Source: Methylobacterium amylolyticum
Lineage (GTDB): Bacteria; Pseudomonadota; Alphaproteobacteria; Rhizobiales; Beijerinckiaceae
NCBI RefSeq assembly: GCF_030700245.1
Contig: NZ_JAUYZI010000004.1
Location: 62,001-126,000 of the forward strand
DNA: 64,000 nucleotides
Direction of reading: 5' to 3'
Made by a program: the position numbers and the translations under genes. Below, in pieces: positions 9,081-16,879 of this stretch (position 1 is its first letter; each line of letters starts with the position of its first letter). The notes below the pieces were generated by a model. It was not told where the DNA came from, ran no database searches, and saw only the letters and a list, made by a program, of their open reading frames with translations.

Positions 9081-9928
9081 GGCGCCGCGTAGCCGACGAG
9101 GAACAGGCCGAGGCGGTCGGCTTCGGCGGCGGTCGCGGCGCGGTCGATCACCAGCGTGCCCCCGGCTTCGAGGGCGAGGCCGACGCAGCCGGCGGCGCGG
9201 GCGTTCCGGACCGTGCGGGGCCCCACGGCCGGCAGGTCGATCCGCAGGTCCTGGCCGAGCTTCGGCGCCTTCACCAGCACGGTGGCCGGCAGCGGCCGCC
9301 CGCGGCCGAAGGGCCTGCGGCCGAGCGCCCGGGCCCGGGCGAGCATCCGGTCGGTGCCCTCCGGCCCCTCCACCGCGAGCACCCGGTCCCCGGCCACCGC
9401 CACCGCCTGGCCGAGATCGTAGGGCGAGAGCGCCGCGAGCACCGCCCGGCCGGTGTGGATCGAGGCGTCTGCCTCCGCATCCGGCGCGCGGCTCCCGAGG
9501 GTGCCGGCCGGGCAGAGCAGGTCGGGCGCGGCCTCGTGCACGCCGATCACCCGGTGGCCCTGCTCCTCGACGAGGGTCAGCGCCGCCCGCAGCAGCCGGT
9601 CGTCGCCCCCGCTCGCGATCTCGCGCAGCACCGCGCGGTTGCGCAGGGCCGCCCCGGCGTTGAGGATCGCCGCCGGGCTCGGCCGCGCCACGCCGCCGGC
9701 CGGCACGACCGTCGCCGGCCCCCAGGCGCGCAGCAGCTTCAGGATCGCGGCGAGGTCGAGCAGGTCGACGGTCGCGTCCGCCCGCGCCCGCAGGGCCTGG
9801 TCGGTGAAGCCGCGCAGGGCGATCACCCGGACCGGCTTTCTGGCTGTGTCGAGCGAACTCGCCACCAGCTCCGGCAGGCGGCCGGCGCCGGCGATCAGAA
9901 CGAGCGTGCCCGCGGCGTCGGCCATCAT
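9077..9928 (-). CDS. lpxI: UDP-2,3-diacylglucosamine pyrophosphatase LpxI
   Basis: A 283-residue protein that hydrolyses UDP-2,3-diacylglucosamine to 2,3-diacylglucosamine-1-phosphate, the alphaproteobacterial replacement for LpxH. It starts with a Rossmann-like GTLVLIAGAGRLPELVA segment, and has the conserved GGVARPSPAAI, HRVIGVHEAAPDLL, DLGQAVAV, VAVEGPEGTD-type and VLVKAPKLGQDLRIDLPAVGPRT segments of the family. Two adjacent ATGs (9928 and 9925) are possible starts. It sits 11 bases after lpxA and overlaps lpxB by 4 bases. Confidence 0.95.
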   Translation of the reverse strand: MMADAAGTLVLIAGAGRLPELVASSLDTARKPVRVIALRGFTDQALRARADATVDLLDLAAILKLLRAWGPATVVPAGGVARPSPAAILNAGAALRNRAVLREIASGGDDRLLRAALTLVEEQGHRVIGVHEAAPDLLCPAGTLGSRAPDAEADASIHTGRAVLAALSPYDLGQAVAVAGDRVLAVEGPEGTDRMLARARALGRRPFGRGRPLPATVLVKAPKLGQDLRIDLPAVGPRTVRNARAAGCVGLALEAGGTLVIDRAATAAEADRLGLFLVGYAAP

Positions 9929-9939
9929 CCGAAAAAAAA

Positions 9940-10758
9940 TCAGGCGGCGCCGACCGGAGTCGGGGCCTCGCGGGGGGTGCAGATCGAGCGCTTGCCGCCC
10001 GCGCGGATGAAATCGAGGATCTCGCCCACGCCCGCATGGGCCTCGAAGGTTGCGGACACGTCCTCGACGCGCTCCATCAGCGTGCCCTCGGGGGCGAACA
10101 GCAGGCGGTAGGCCCGGCGCAGGGTGTGGATGTCCTCGCGGGCGAAGCCGCGGCGCTGGAGGCCGATGATGTTGAGCCCCGACAGGTGCGCCCGGTTGCC
10201 GAGCACCATGCCGTAGGGGATGCAGTCGTTCTCCAGCCCCGACAGGCCGCCGACGAAGGCGTGGGCGCCGACCCGGGCGAACTGGATCACCGCCGCGCCG
10301 CCGCCGAGGATCGCGAAGTCGCCGACCGTGCAGTGGCCGGCGAGCATGACGTTGTTGGAGAAGACGACGCCGGACCCGACCCGGCAATCGTGGCCGACAT
10401 GCGAGTTGGCCAGGAACGCGCAGCGGTCGCCGACCACGGTCTCCAGGCCGCCGCCGGCCGTGCCGGGGTTCATGGTCACGCCCTCGCGGATCAGGCACTC
10501 GGCGCCGACCACCAGCGTCGAGGACTCGCCGCGGTACTTCAGGTCCTGCGGCGGGTGGCCGATCGAGGCGAAGGGATAGATCTTCGTCCGGGGCCCGATG
10601 CGGGTGCGGCCGGCCACCACCACGTGGCTGACGAGTTCGCACTCCGGCCCGATCTCGACCTCCGGGCCGACGTGGCAGAACGGGCCGATCCGCGCCCCGT
10701 CCCCGATCGCGGCGCCGCTCTCGACCACCGCGCTCGGGTGGATGACGGGGGCGCTCAC
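9940..10758 (-). CDS. lpxA: Acyl-ACP--UDP-N-acetylglucosamine O-acyltransferase
   Basis: A 272-residue left-handed beta-helix acyltransferase that starts lipid A synthesis by adding a 3-hydroxyacyl chain to UDP-GlcNAc. Hexapeptide repeats run from IHPSAVVESGAAIGDGARIG through about residue 190. The catalytic histidine is in HVGHDC (about residue 123), followed by GLQRRGFAREDI and a C-terminal helical domain. Length is normal. It begins 7 bases after fabZ ends. Confidence 0.97.
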   Translation of the reverse strand: MSAPVIHPSAVVESGAAIGDGARIGPFCHVGPEVEIGPECELVSHVVVAGRTRIGPRTKIYPFASIGHPPQDLKYRGESSTLVVGAECLIREGVTMNPGTAGGGLETVVGDRCAFLANSHVGHDCRVGSGVVFSNNVMLAGHCTVGDFAILGGGAAVIQFARVGAHAFVGGLSGLENDCIPYGMVLGNRAHLSGLNIIGLQRRGFAREDIHTLRRAYRLLFAPEGTLMERVEDVSATFEAHAGVGEILDFIRAGGKRSICTPREAPTPVGAA

Positions 10759-10765
10759 CGGCCGC

Positions 10766-11242
10766 TCACTCCGTCACCAGCATCGCACCGATCTCGGCCT
10801 CGGCGACGAGCGTGCCGTCGACCCGGGCCTCGCCGCGGAACCACCACATGGTCCGGCGCTGGTTGAGCTTCCTCATGTGGAACCGCACCTGATCGCCCGG
10901 GACGACGGGCTTGCGGAACTTGCACTTGTCGATGGTCATGAAGAAGACCTGCTTGGTGCGCAGCTCGTCGGTGCGGATGTGGCGGCAGCAGATCGCGCCC
11001 GCGGTCTGGGCCATGCCCTCGATCAGCAGCACGCCGGGGAAGACCGGCAGGCCGGGGAAGTGGCCGGTGAACTGGGGCTCGTTGGCGGTGACGTTCTTGA
11101 TGCCGACGCAGGACTCGTCCCGGTCGATCTCGACGATGCGGTCGACCATCAGGAAGGGGTAGCGGTGCGGCAGCAGCTCCAGCAGGGTCTGGATGTCCGC
11201 CGTGCCGAGTTCCGTGCCCGCCGTGTCCGCCGCCTCGCCCAT
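10766..11242 (-). CDS. fabZ: 3-hydroxyacyl-ACP dehydratase FabZ
   Basis: A 158-residue hotdog-fold dehydratase that removes water from 3-hydroxyacyl-ACP, competing with LpxA for the same acyl-ACP. The start at 11242 ([13 protein letters not shown]) gives normal family length; a longer frame upstream is arginine-rich. [13 protein letters not shown], then [20 protein letters not shown] supply the catalytic His61 and Glu75. It is the first visible gene of the cluster; lpxD, which commonly precedes it, is not adjacent. Confidence 0.96.
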   Translation of the reverse strand: MGEAADTAGTELGTADIQTLLELLPHRYPFLMVDRIVEIDRDESCVGIKNVTANEPQFTGHFPGLPVFPGVLLIEGMAQTAGAICCRHIRTDELRTKQVFFMTIDKCKFRKPVVPGDQVRFHMRKLNQRRTMWWFRGEARVDGTLVAEAEIGAMLVTE

Positions 11243-11582
11243 CGGATCCCGCAACTCCCCGTCTCGCCGCCCCTCGGGCTTTGCGCCCTCATCGGCGGGT
11301 TTGCGCGGGAGCGCAAGGGCCGGGACGGCGCGGGGGCGACACGTGAGGTGGACCTGCGTCTCGGCACGGCGGGCCCGCGCCGAAGCAAGGCGCCTGGGCT
11401 GTCCCCGGTCGCCGCGCGGTCGGGCACGGCCCCAAGACGGCCAAGACACGCGCGATGCCGTTGCCGATCGCATGCGTCCCGCCTGCGCCTGAGCCGCGTT
11501 GGCTACCGGCTCGTCACGGGTGAGATCGGAGGCTCCCCTGTCCCGTGAGCAGATCGGGGCGGGGTCGAGCCGGGTTGCGGCT
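11243..11582. other. Gap upstream of fabZ without a recognised gene
   Basis: About 340 bases of high-GC sequence between fabZ and a small membrane protein gene. It must hold the promoter and leader of the fabZ-lpx operon. I see no lpxD remnant, repeat or RNA in it. Confidence 0.4.
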
Positions 11583-11810
11583 CTACCGCACGCGCCCGTC
11601 GGCGTTGCGGTGACTCAGCCAAGACCAGAGCCCGATCGCCATCAGGATCACCACGAGACCGATATCGAGGGCGGCGTGACTGGCGCGATCCACGAGCCAC
11701 GCCTCGGCACCCGGCACGACCGATCTCAGAGCCCACGCCCCCGCCGAGAGGATGATCGCGGCCAGTACCAGGAACAGCGCGATTTCGCGGGGGTGGGAGA
11801 GGCCGAGCAT
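11583..11810 (-). CDS. Small two-helix membrane protein
   Basis: A 75-residue frame starting [15 protein letters not shown] with two hydrophobic helices (about 8-29 and 46-65) and a short polar tail. The longer frame upstream is basic and less likely. It is monocistronic as far as can be seen. Family not recognised; such proteins are common unannotated inner-membrane genes. Confidence 0.5.
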   Translation of the reverse strand: MLGLSHPREIALFLVLAAIILSAGAWALRSVVPGAEAWLVDRASHAALDIGLVVILMAIGLWSWLSHRNADGRVR

Positions 11811-11889
11811 GGCGCGAGCGTAGCACAGCCTTGACGCTCGCGGGTGTCGCGATACCGCTCCTGCACGCCGGTCGCCGCGAGGAAGGGAC

Positions 11890-12108
11890 TCAACCCTCCA
11901 CGTCGAGATGCGGGTGGCCGGCATCTGCCAGAGCGCGGTCCACGGCCTCGATCGCGATCAGCACCCGCGTCAGATCCTCGGCCATCGACACGGGCGCCAG
12001 CGCGATCGCGCCGATGCGCTTGGCGAGCGCGTCGCGCTGACGCGCCAGAGCTGCGCGGGCATGCTTCAGTCCTTCGACGGCGTCCGTATTCATGGGTTTC
12101 CCGGTCAT
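11890..12108 (-). CDS. Hypothetical 72-residue helical protein
   Basis: Encodes a short alanine/leucine-rich protein predicted largely helical (KHARAALARQRDALAKRIG, then DLTRVLIAIEAVDRALADAG). A second start at 12093 would give 67 residues. It begins 15 bases after the 108-residue hypothetical gene and probably belongs to the same transcription unit as the RMF-like gene. Function unknown. Confidence 0.45.
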   Translation of the reverse strand: MTGKPMNTDAVEGLKHARAALARQRDALAKRIGAIALAPVSMAEDLTRVLIAIEAVDRALADAGHPHLDVEG

Positions 12109-12123
12109 TCGCGACGGATCACG

Positions 12124-12450
12124 TCAGTGCCGGACCGGTCCGTCATCGGACAACGAGGCCATGCCGTCCGCGGTCGCCGCCTGTTCGAACGCCTCGCAGG
12201 CGTCGTGGTCGTGCTGGACGTGCGCGGTCCATACGGTGCTGCCACCGTCATGATCGACCACCTCCAGCGTCCGCTCGTCGTCGGAGTCGGCGAAGCGGAC
12301 GATGTGGACCGTGACGGTGCAGCCGTCGCGCGTGATCCGGCCGCCGAGCGGCGACTCCTCGATCTCGCGGTCAGGGATCACAGCCAATGCGGTCTCCGTC
12401 AGTTCGCCCCTCCGGATCCGCGAGATGCCGGATGGGTCGAGGCCGGTCAC
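12124..12450 (-). CDS. Hypothetical 108-residue protein coupled to the RMF-like gene
   Basis: The GTG at 12450 overlaps the stop of the upstream RMF-like gene in a GTGA arrangement, which argues for this start over an upstream ATG. The protein is acidic with several histidines in the C-terminal half (DHDGGSTVWTAHVQHDHDACEAF) and a beta-rich central part (GCTVTVHIVRFAD). No family was recognised. The coupling suggests a role linked to the RMF-like product. Confidence 0.5.
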   Translation of the reverse strand: MTGLDPSGISRIRRGELTETALAVIPDREIEESPLGGRITRDGCTVTVHIVRFADSDDERTLEVVDHDGGSTVWTAHVQHDHDACEAFEQAATADGMASLSDDGPVRH

Positions 12451-12629
12451 TCTCGCTCGGACCGGTCCTCGAGCCCCTCGCCCCGGACGGCGGCATCGTA
12501 CCCGGCGAGCCACAGATCGCGCGCCTGCATCCCCTCGGCGTAGGGACAGGCCTCGCGCCCGATGCCCTTGCCGGGCGCGTAGAAGCCCAGGGCGTAGTGG
12601 TCGAGGTTGTCGTCAGGGGGCTCGGTCAT
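12447..12629 (-). CDS. Ribosome modulation factor-like small protein
   Basis: Encodes 60 residues. The middle shows the spacing seen in ribosome modulation factor: a YALGFYAPGKG segment, then GREACPY, and RDLWLAGYDAAV, matching the RMF pattern of a Gly-rich segment, a CPY triad, and R-x-x-W-L-x-G. In gammaproteobacteria RMF binds ribosomes and drives 100S dimer formation in stationary phase; in this lineage the role is inferred. A GGAGGGG sequence lies a few bases before the ATG at 12629. It is the first gene of a probable three-gene unit. Confidence 0.62.
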   Translation of the reverse strand: MTEPPDDNLDHYALGFYAPGKGIGREACPYAEGMQARDLWLAGYDAAVRGEGLEDRSERE

Positions 12630-12760
12630 GTCCCCTCCAGCATGGCGCGAAGGCAGCACCGGTTCAATCGGAAACGGCAGCAGGCCTCAGGACGCCGACT
12701 TCCTATGGAGGATGTTTCAAGCGAGGATGGCCCGCGAATCATTCGGTTGGAGCGCAAGCA

Positions 12761-13351
12761 ATGAGTTCTTCAGAGGAACAACAACTGCGCCAACGAATAT
12801 TCGATATCTGCAGCTCCGAAAATTGCGACAGCATAAATTTCAACATCGAAGGAACCACCATAACGGGCGTTGGCCTAAGATCCGTAGCAAAACTTGTGGC
12901 GTCGGACAAAATCCATATCAAGGTCGAGAAGCAGGACAAGGATGCCGGCGCAAGTTACGATCCAAAGAAAAACAGCCTATCGTTTCCCACCGTAAATTTT
13001 GGCCTCAATTTGTTTGAAAAAAGCCTGATCGTTCATGAATGCACGCACGCCTTGATCGATGTCAATAAGAGCAAGACGCTGACCGTCATCGATGAATTGT
13101 GCGCCTACACGGCGCAATTCACCTATCTTCAGCCGCTGATAAGCGCAGGTCTTTTTCGCGTTGACCCCGACGAGAGCAGCATCTTCCTGGCGGCGAATAT
13201 CGTGGCGGGCCATGTCATGGCCGGCACCAACCTCAATATCATGCCGGCTGCGACGGACGTGAATAATCTTCGATATGCGATTTATCTCGCGCCGCTCTAC
13301 AAGGATTTGAACAAGTACCGGAACGATTATTCGTTGACAGATGGCGTTTAG
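12761..13351 (+). CDS. Putative zinc metalloprotease, HExxH type
   Basis: A 196-residue protein without signal peptide. The HECTH motif (HExxH) at about residue 90 is followed about 20 residues on by DELCAYTAQF, where the glutamate could be the third metal ligand of a gluzincin-type site. The rest is not recognised. Base composition is clearly lower in GC than the neighbours and codon use is AT-rich (AAA, AAT, TTT, GAT), which suggests recent acquisition. A GGAG lies 8 bases before the ATG. It lies directly before a broken tyrosine recombinase gene. Enzyme activity is inferred from the motif only. Confidence 0.65.
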   Translation: MSSSEEQQLRQRIFDICSSENCDSINFNIEGTTITGVGLRSVAKLVASDKIHIKVEKQDKDAGASYDPKKNSLSFPTVNFGLNLFEKSLIVHECTHALIDVNKSKTLTVIDELCAYTAQFTYLQPLISAGLFRVDPDESSIFLAANIVAGHVMAGTNLNIMPAATDVNNLRYAIYLAPLYKDLNKYRNDYSLTDGV

Positions 13352-13363
13352 GCGAAGCGCATC

Positions 13364-13848
13364 ATGGCCGAGGGCGACGCGCTGCTGATGATCCGACAGC
13401 GGCCCAACCCGCGAAACCGGGTGCTGCTGACGAGGCTCGATAGAGGCGGCCTGCGCTGGCGGGATCTCGCGGCCCGGGATGAGGCCGGGCAGGCGACGGT
13501 GTTCGGCAAGGGCGGGAAGACGCGCGGTGCTGCTCTCCGCCTCGACGTGAGACATGCTGGCGGCCCTGCGAGGCGGAGACGGATGCGCCGGTGTTTCGAT
13601 CACGGAAGGGCGGGGCTCTCGATCCGAGCGCGGTCCATCGGGTCGTGAAGGCGGCCGCGGCCCGCGCCGGCCTGCCTCCGGCGGCCTCGGCGCACTGGCT
13701 GCGGCACGCCCGCGCCAGCCACGCGCTCGACCGTGCGGCACCGATTCATCGCGGTCAGGCCACGCTTGGGCATGCCCCGGTGGCGACGACGGGCCTGTAT
13801 CTGCACGTGCGGCCCAGCGAAAGCTCGGCCCGGTTCCTGGGGGTGTGA
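13364..13848 (+). pseudogene. Tyrosine recombinase (phage integrase) remnant
   Basis: Pieces of a XerC/D-like integrase lie in three frames. The first (from 13364) reads LLMIRQRPNPRNRVLLTRL, then GGLRWRDLAARDEAGQATVFGKGGKTR with a missing stretch; the middle frame carries a short link; the last (13591-13848) has AHWLRHARASHALD, LGHAPVATTGLYLHV, i.e. the HxxR, LGH and final tyrosine of the catalytic set. At least two frameshifts and one internal deletion make it non-functional. It marks past integration and borders the low-GC HExxH gene. Confidence 0.8.
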
Positions 13849-13852
13849 AACG

Positions 13853-14338
13853 ATGCGACGTCTCGGAATGATGCTCGGCGCCGGCGTGCTGGCAGCCGCC
13901 TGCGGCTCGCTCGGCCAAGCCTCGGCCCAGGAATTCGGCAATTGGACCGTGGGGGCGGGGCAGGGCTACGTCGAGCACACCGTGCGCAGCGGGCTCGGCA
14001 ACAGCTTCATCATCAGTTGCGACGAGAGCGCATCCGATCAGGGCGAGCCGAAGAAGACCAGCATCTACGTGGAATTGGCTGGAAAGGCACCGCGACCGAA
14101 TACCGGCGTCGTTGTCGCTTTGGACAAGGACAAGTTCAATCTCAACACCGACGCGCAGGGCGGTATCCCGACCGACTGCCGCGCCTGCTCGGACAACTTT
14201 CGGATGATGTGGACCAAGCTCCGCAAAGCGACGACCATGGTCGTCACCCTCGCGGACGGACGAAGCGCAACGTTCTCGCTGAACGGCGCGGCCAGGGCCT
14301 TGTCCCTCAAGCCCTGCACGACGGGCTTCAAGGGTTGA
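13853..14338 (+). CDS. Secreted hypothetical protein
   Basis: A 161-residue protein with a signal peptide (MRRLGMMLGAGVLAAACGSLGQASAQ). The mature part begins EFGNWTVGAGQGYVEH and contains a few cysteines (ISCDES, DCRACSD, LKPC) that could pair in the periplasm, with beta-rich surroundings. No known domain identified. It starts 5 bases after the integrase remnant stop. Confidence 0.6.
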   Translation: MRRLGMMLGAGVLAAACGSLGQASAQEFGNWTVGAGQGYVEHTVRSGLGNSFIISCDESASDQGEPKKTSIYVELAGKAPRPNTGVVVALDKDKFNLNTDAQGGIPTDCRACSDNFRMMWTKLRKATTMVVTLADGRSATFSLNGAARALSLKPCTTGFKG

Positions 14339-14490
14339 TCCCCTGGACGAAGGCGTCGCTTGGGTGGCGGCGCTCTGGGTCGGGCAGGCCACCGCGATCC
14401 GCGGACCGTGCTCGGGCTACATCCGAAGGGCGAACGCCTTCAAGGGGCACTCGGGGAGCGGGTTTCTGGAGTCGCCCCCCCGCGTGCTGA

Positions 14491-15753
14491 TCAAGGCAGG
14501 ACCGAATCCGCGGCGTTCGCATGAGCGAGGAAGAAGCGCGCCATCTCGCGGCTGGCATCCGGTCCCCGCGCGTCGGTGAACGAGCCGGCCGAGCTGCCGC
14601 CCGACCAAGCATGGCCGCCGCCGCGCAGCACCCAATGCTCCAGAACCGCCCGCCCGGATGCGTCTCTGCGGACCGTGCGGGTGTAGGCGACGCCGTCCGG
14701 CGTCCGATCCTCGACAAAAGTCTCCGTCAGGCCCGGACCGGACAGCCCCTGGGCGGCGACCTCATACCCGTTGGCCGCATGCACCGTGCGGTCGCCGTCG
14801 CCGTGGAACACGATGAGCGGAACGCGGTGCTGCGTCCCACCCGAACCGGCCGTGCCGCCGCCCTTCATGGCCGCGAAGGCCGATGGCACGTCGCGGGCCG
14901 AGCCGCAGGCCAGTCCGGAATGCACCCCCACCGCCGCGAACACGTCGGGGTGCGTGGTCGCCAGGATCGCCGCGGCGGCCCCGCCTGCCGACAGACCCGC
15001 TGCGTAGACCCGGCTCGCATCGGCCGAGAACTCCGCCACGACTTGACGGGCGATGCCGGCGATCAGCGCCGGCTCGCCACCCTCACGCCGCTGGTCGCCG
15101 GGCTCGTACCAGTTCCAGCAGCGCTGCATGTTGGCCGACCGCGGCTGCTCCGGATACGCCACCAGGAAGGTCTGCTCCTCCGCGACCTCGTTCATCCGCG
15201 TGCCGCGCGCGAAGTCGTCCGGATCCTGGGTGCAGCCGTGCAGCATCACGACCACGGGCAGCGCCTGCCCGGCGTAGCCGCTCGGGACGTAGACCTTGTA
15301 GCGCCGGCTGCCAACCGCATCGCTGTACGTGCGCTCCTCGAAGCGCGCCCCATCCGGGATCGGCGTCGGCGCAGGCACAGGGGCACAGGGGATCCCACCG
15401 GTGCCCTCACCGAGACCGGCTCTAGCCAGCGACTCCCGGATCGTGCGCATCACGTCTCCCGCGATGTCGCCTTGGGAGCCGGTGAAGGCGGATGGCTCGG
15501 GCCTTCCGCTGGAGGGGCCCGGCGCCGTCCAAGACCCACCGGGTGTCGAGGGCGCGACCATGTCGATGACACCATCCTCGGCGGTGGCAGAGGTCTCGTG
15601 CATCGTCGTGCGCCTCGCGTCGGCCCACTTGGCGTAGGCCGCGGCCTGGCGCTTCTGGAGCTTGGCCATCGCCGCCATCACCTGAGCGGTGCGGGCCGGG
15701 TCGACCTTCGGCATGGCGAACTTCGAGAAGTCCATCTTCGGGAAATGGGTCAT
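14491..15753 (-). CDS. PHB depolymerase family esterase (alpha/beta hydrolase)
   Basis: A 420-residue protein from MTHFPKMDFSKFAMPKVD. The N-terminal ~60 residues are helical and phasin-like; the catalytic domain (about 150-410) has the oxyanion segment VVMLHGCTQDPDDFA, the serine box GLSAGGAAAA, the acid region VFHGDGDRTVH, and the histidine in RGGGHAWSGG. The family hydrolyses poly(3-hydroxybutyrate) or short esters. There is no signal peptide, which fits an intracellular granule enzyme. The next upstream gene is a ribbon-helix-helix regulator; the pairing suggests PHB control. Confidence 0.85.
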   Translation of the reverse strand: MTHFPKMDFSKFAMPKVDPARTAQVMAAMAKLQKRQAAAYAKWADARRTTMHETSATAEDGVIDMVAPSTPGGSWTAPGPSSGRPEPSAFTGSQGDIAGDVMRTIRESLARAGLGEGTGGIPCAPVPAPTPIPDGARFEERTYSDAVGSRRYKVYVPSGYAGQALPVVVMLHGCTQDPDDFARGTRMNEVAEEQTFLVAYPEQPRSANMQRCWNWYEPGDQRREGGEPALIAGIARQVVAEFSADASRVYAAGLSAGGAAAAILATTHPDVFAAVGVHSGLACGSARDVPSAFAAMKGGGTAGSGGTQHRVPLIVFHGDGDRTVHAANGYEVAAQGLSGPGLTETFVEDRTPDGVAYTRTVRRDASGRAVLEHWVLRGGGHAWSGGSSAGSFTDARGPDASREMARFFLAHANAADSVLP

Positions 15754-15829
15754 CTGGGATGATCCTGGGCGCGAGACGGACGGCGCGGGATGCCCGGCCT
15801 TCTCCGCAAAAGCGTGTTCAGTGGGTGCG

Positions 15830-16249
15830 TCAGGCGGTGCGGTCGGCGAGCGCCGCCTTGACCGCGGGACTGGCTTGGAAGGCACCCAGCACTTCGACCG
15901 AAGCGATCGAGGCGCGCGCGAGTTCGGGCGTCACGTCGAGTGCGATGCTGGCCAGTCCGAGCACCTGGATGTGCAGCGGCGTGCCGGCGTCCCGGGCAGC
16001 TTCGAGGGTTTGCCGGGTGTAGTGGGCCAAACCGAGGTTGAGCTGCTTGCGGGCGACGGACTGCTTCACCGCATCGCCCTGACGCTCGATCTGATTGCGC
16101 ACGGCGGTGCGGATGAAGTCGGCCCGGTTGGCGTAGAAGCCGTCGCGGACCATCAGGTCGATATGGCCGAGGTCCACGAACCCGAGGTTGAGGGTAATCT
16201 TCTCGCTGTCGGGCAGCTTGGGCCGCAACTGATGGACGTTATCCGCCAT
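15830..16249 (-). CDS. Ribbon-helix-helix (CopG-like) regulator
   Basis: A 139-residue protein starting MADNVHQLRPKLPDSEKITL. Residues ~18-55 (ITLNLGFVDLGHIDLMV, then FYANRADFIRTAVRNQI) form a ribbon-helix-helix DNA-binding unit; the C-terminal half is helical. It lies 76 bases upstream of the PHB-depolymerase-type gene on the same strand and probably regulates it. Confidence 0.75.
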   Translation of the reverse strand: MADNVHQLRPKLPDSEKITLNLGFVDLGHIDLMVRDGFYANRADFIRTAVRNQIERQGDAVKQSVARKQLNLGLAHYTRQTLEAARDAGTPLHIQVLGLASIALDVTPELARASIASVEVLGAFQASPAVKAALADRTA

Positions 16250-16551
16250 GACCATCCTCTCGCCATCCAACTGGATGGTGAGGAGATGGTTATGAGCAGG
16301 TCGCGTTCAAGGGCTGTCAGTCGGCAGGCGTGAAGCCCTCAGTCCCGGCAGCCGCAACAGTCCGGTGCGACGGCCCTGCAAGCCCTTCGCCCTGGGGCTG
16401 TGGTGTGATCTTGCGGAACGGCTGTCCGCTGGAGAGGAACCGAGCCGCGCCTCGCACACCCGGGTCAAGGCAAGGTGCGGCAGGCTCACCGTCGATGGCT
16501 GCGACGGCACGCCGACCGAGAACGGGGCGGACCTACCGCGTCCCGAGGCCT

Positions 16552-16807
16552 AAGCAGGTTCGCGTTGGCACGCCACACGGTACACGACAGATTGGAGTTT
16601 ACGTCGGCCGATCCTACCAATCCCCTCATCCTGAGGTGCCCCTTGCCTCGGCAAGGGGCCTCGAAGGAGCCCTCCAGCCAGCCGCGCGATCCCTGGAGGT
16701 CTCCTTCGAGGCCCGCTGTGCGGGCACCTCAGGATGAGGGACAGGGTCGGAAACGCCCCTCCGCTCGCCGCGTCGTGTACCGTGGGCACGCCACCACGAA
16801 CCTGCTT
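16552..16807. repeat. Nested long inverted-repeat element
   Basis: Three concentric inverted repeats share one centre near 16682. The outer arms are 16552-16588 and 16772-16807 (about 85% matching). The middle arms are a perfect 19-base pair, 16623-16641 and 16722-16740 (CCCTCATCCTGAGGTGCCC). The inner arms are 16657-16677 and 16693-16713 with one mismatch. It could fold into a ~250-base hairpin. The middle arm resembles short palindromic intergenic repeats of alphaproteobacteria. Confidence 0.85.
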
Positions 16808-16871
16808 GGATTCTTGGTGGATCGCAGGTTTTCGACGCCGAACCGCCAACCACTTCGGCGAAACCTGCTTA
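16801..16871 (-). repeat. Dispersed repeat, copy A
   Basis: About 70 bases that, read on the minus strand, match the segment at 35732-35801 with about 85% identity (both begin AAGCAGGTTTCGCCGAAGTG and share GTCGAAAACCTGCG). The right end reaches the stop region of the histidine kinase gene. Confidence 0.8.
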
Positions 16872-16879
16872 GCGCACAC

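Noticed and set aside
13364..13848. Reading the integrase pieces as an active recombinase
   Set aside because: Catalytic segments lie in different frames and part of the core is missing.
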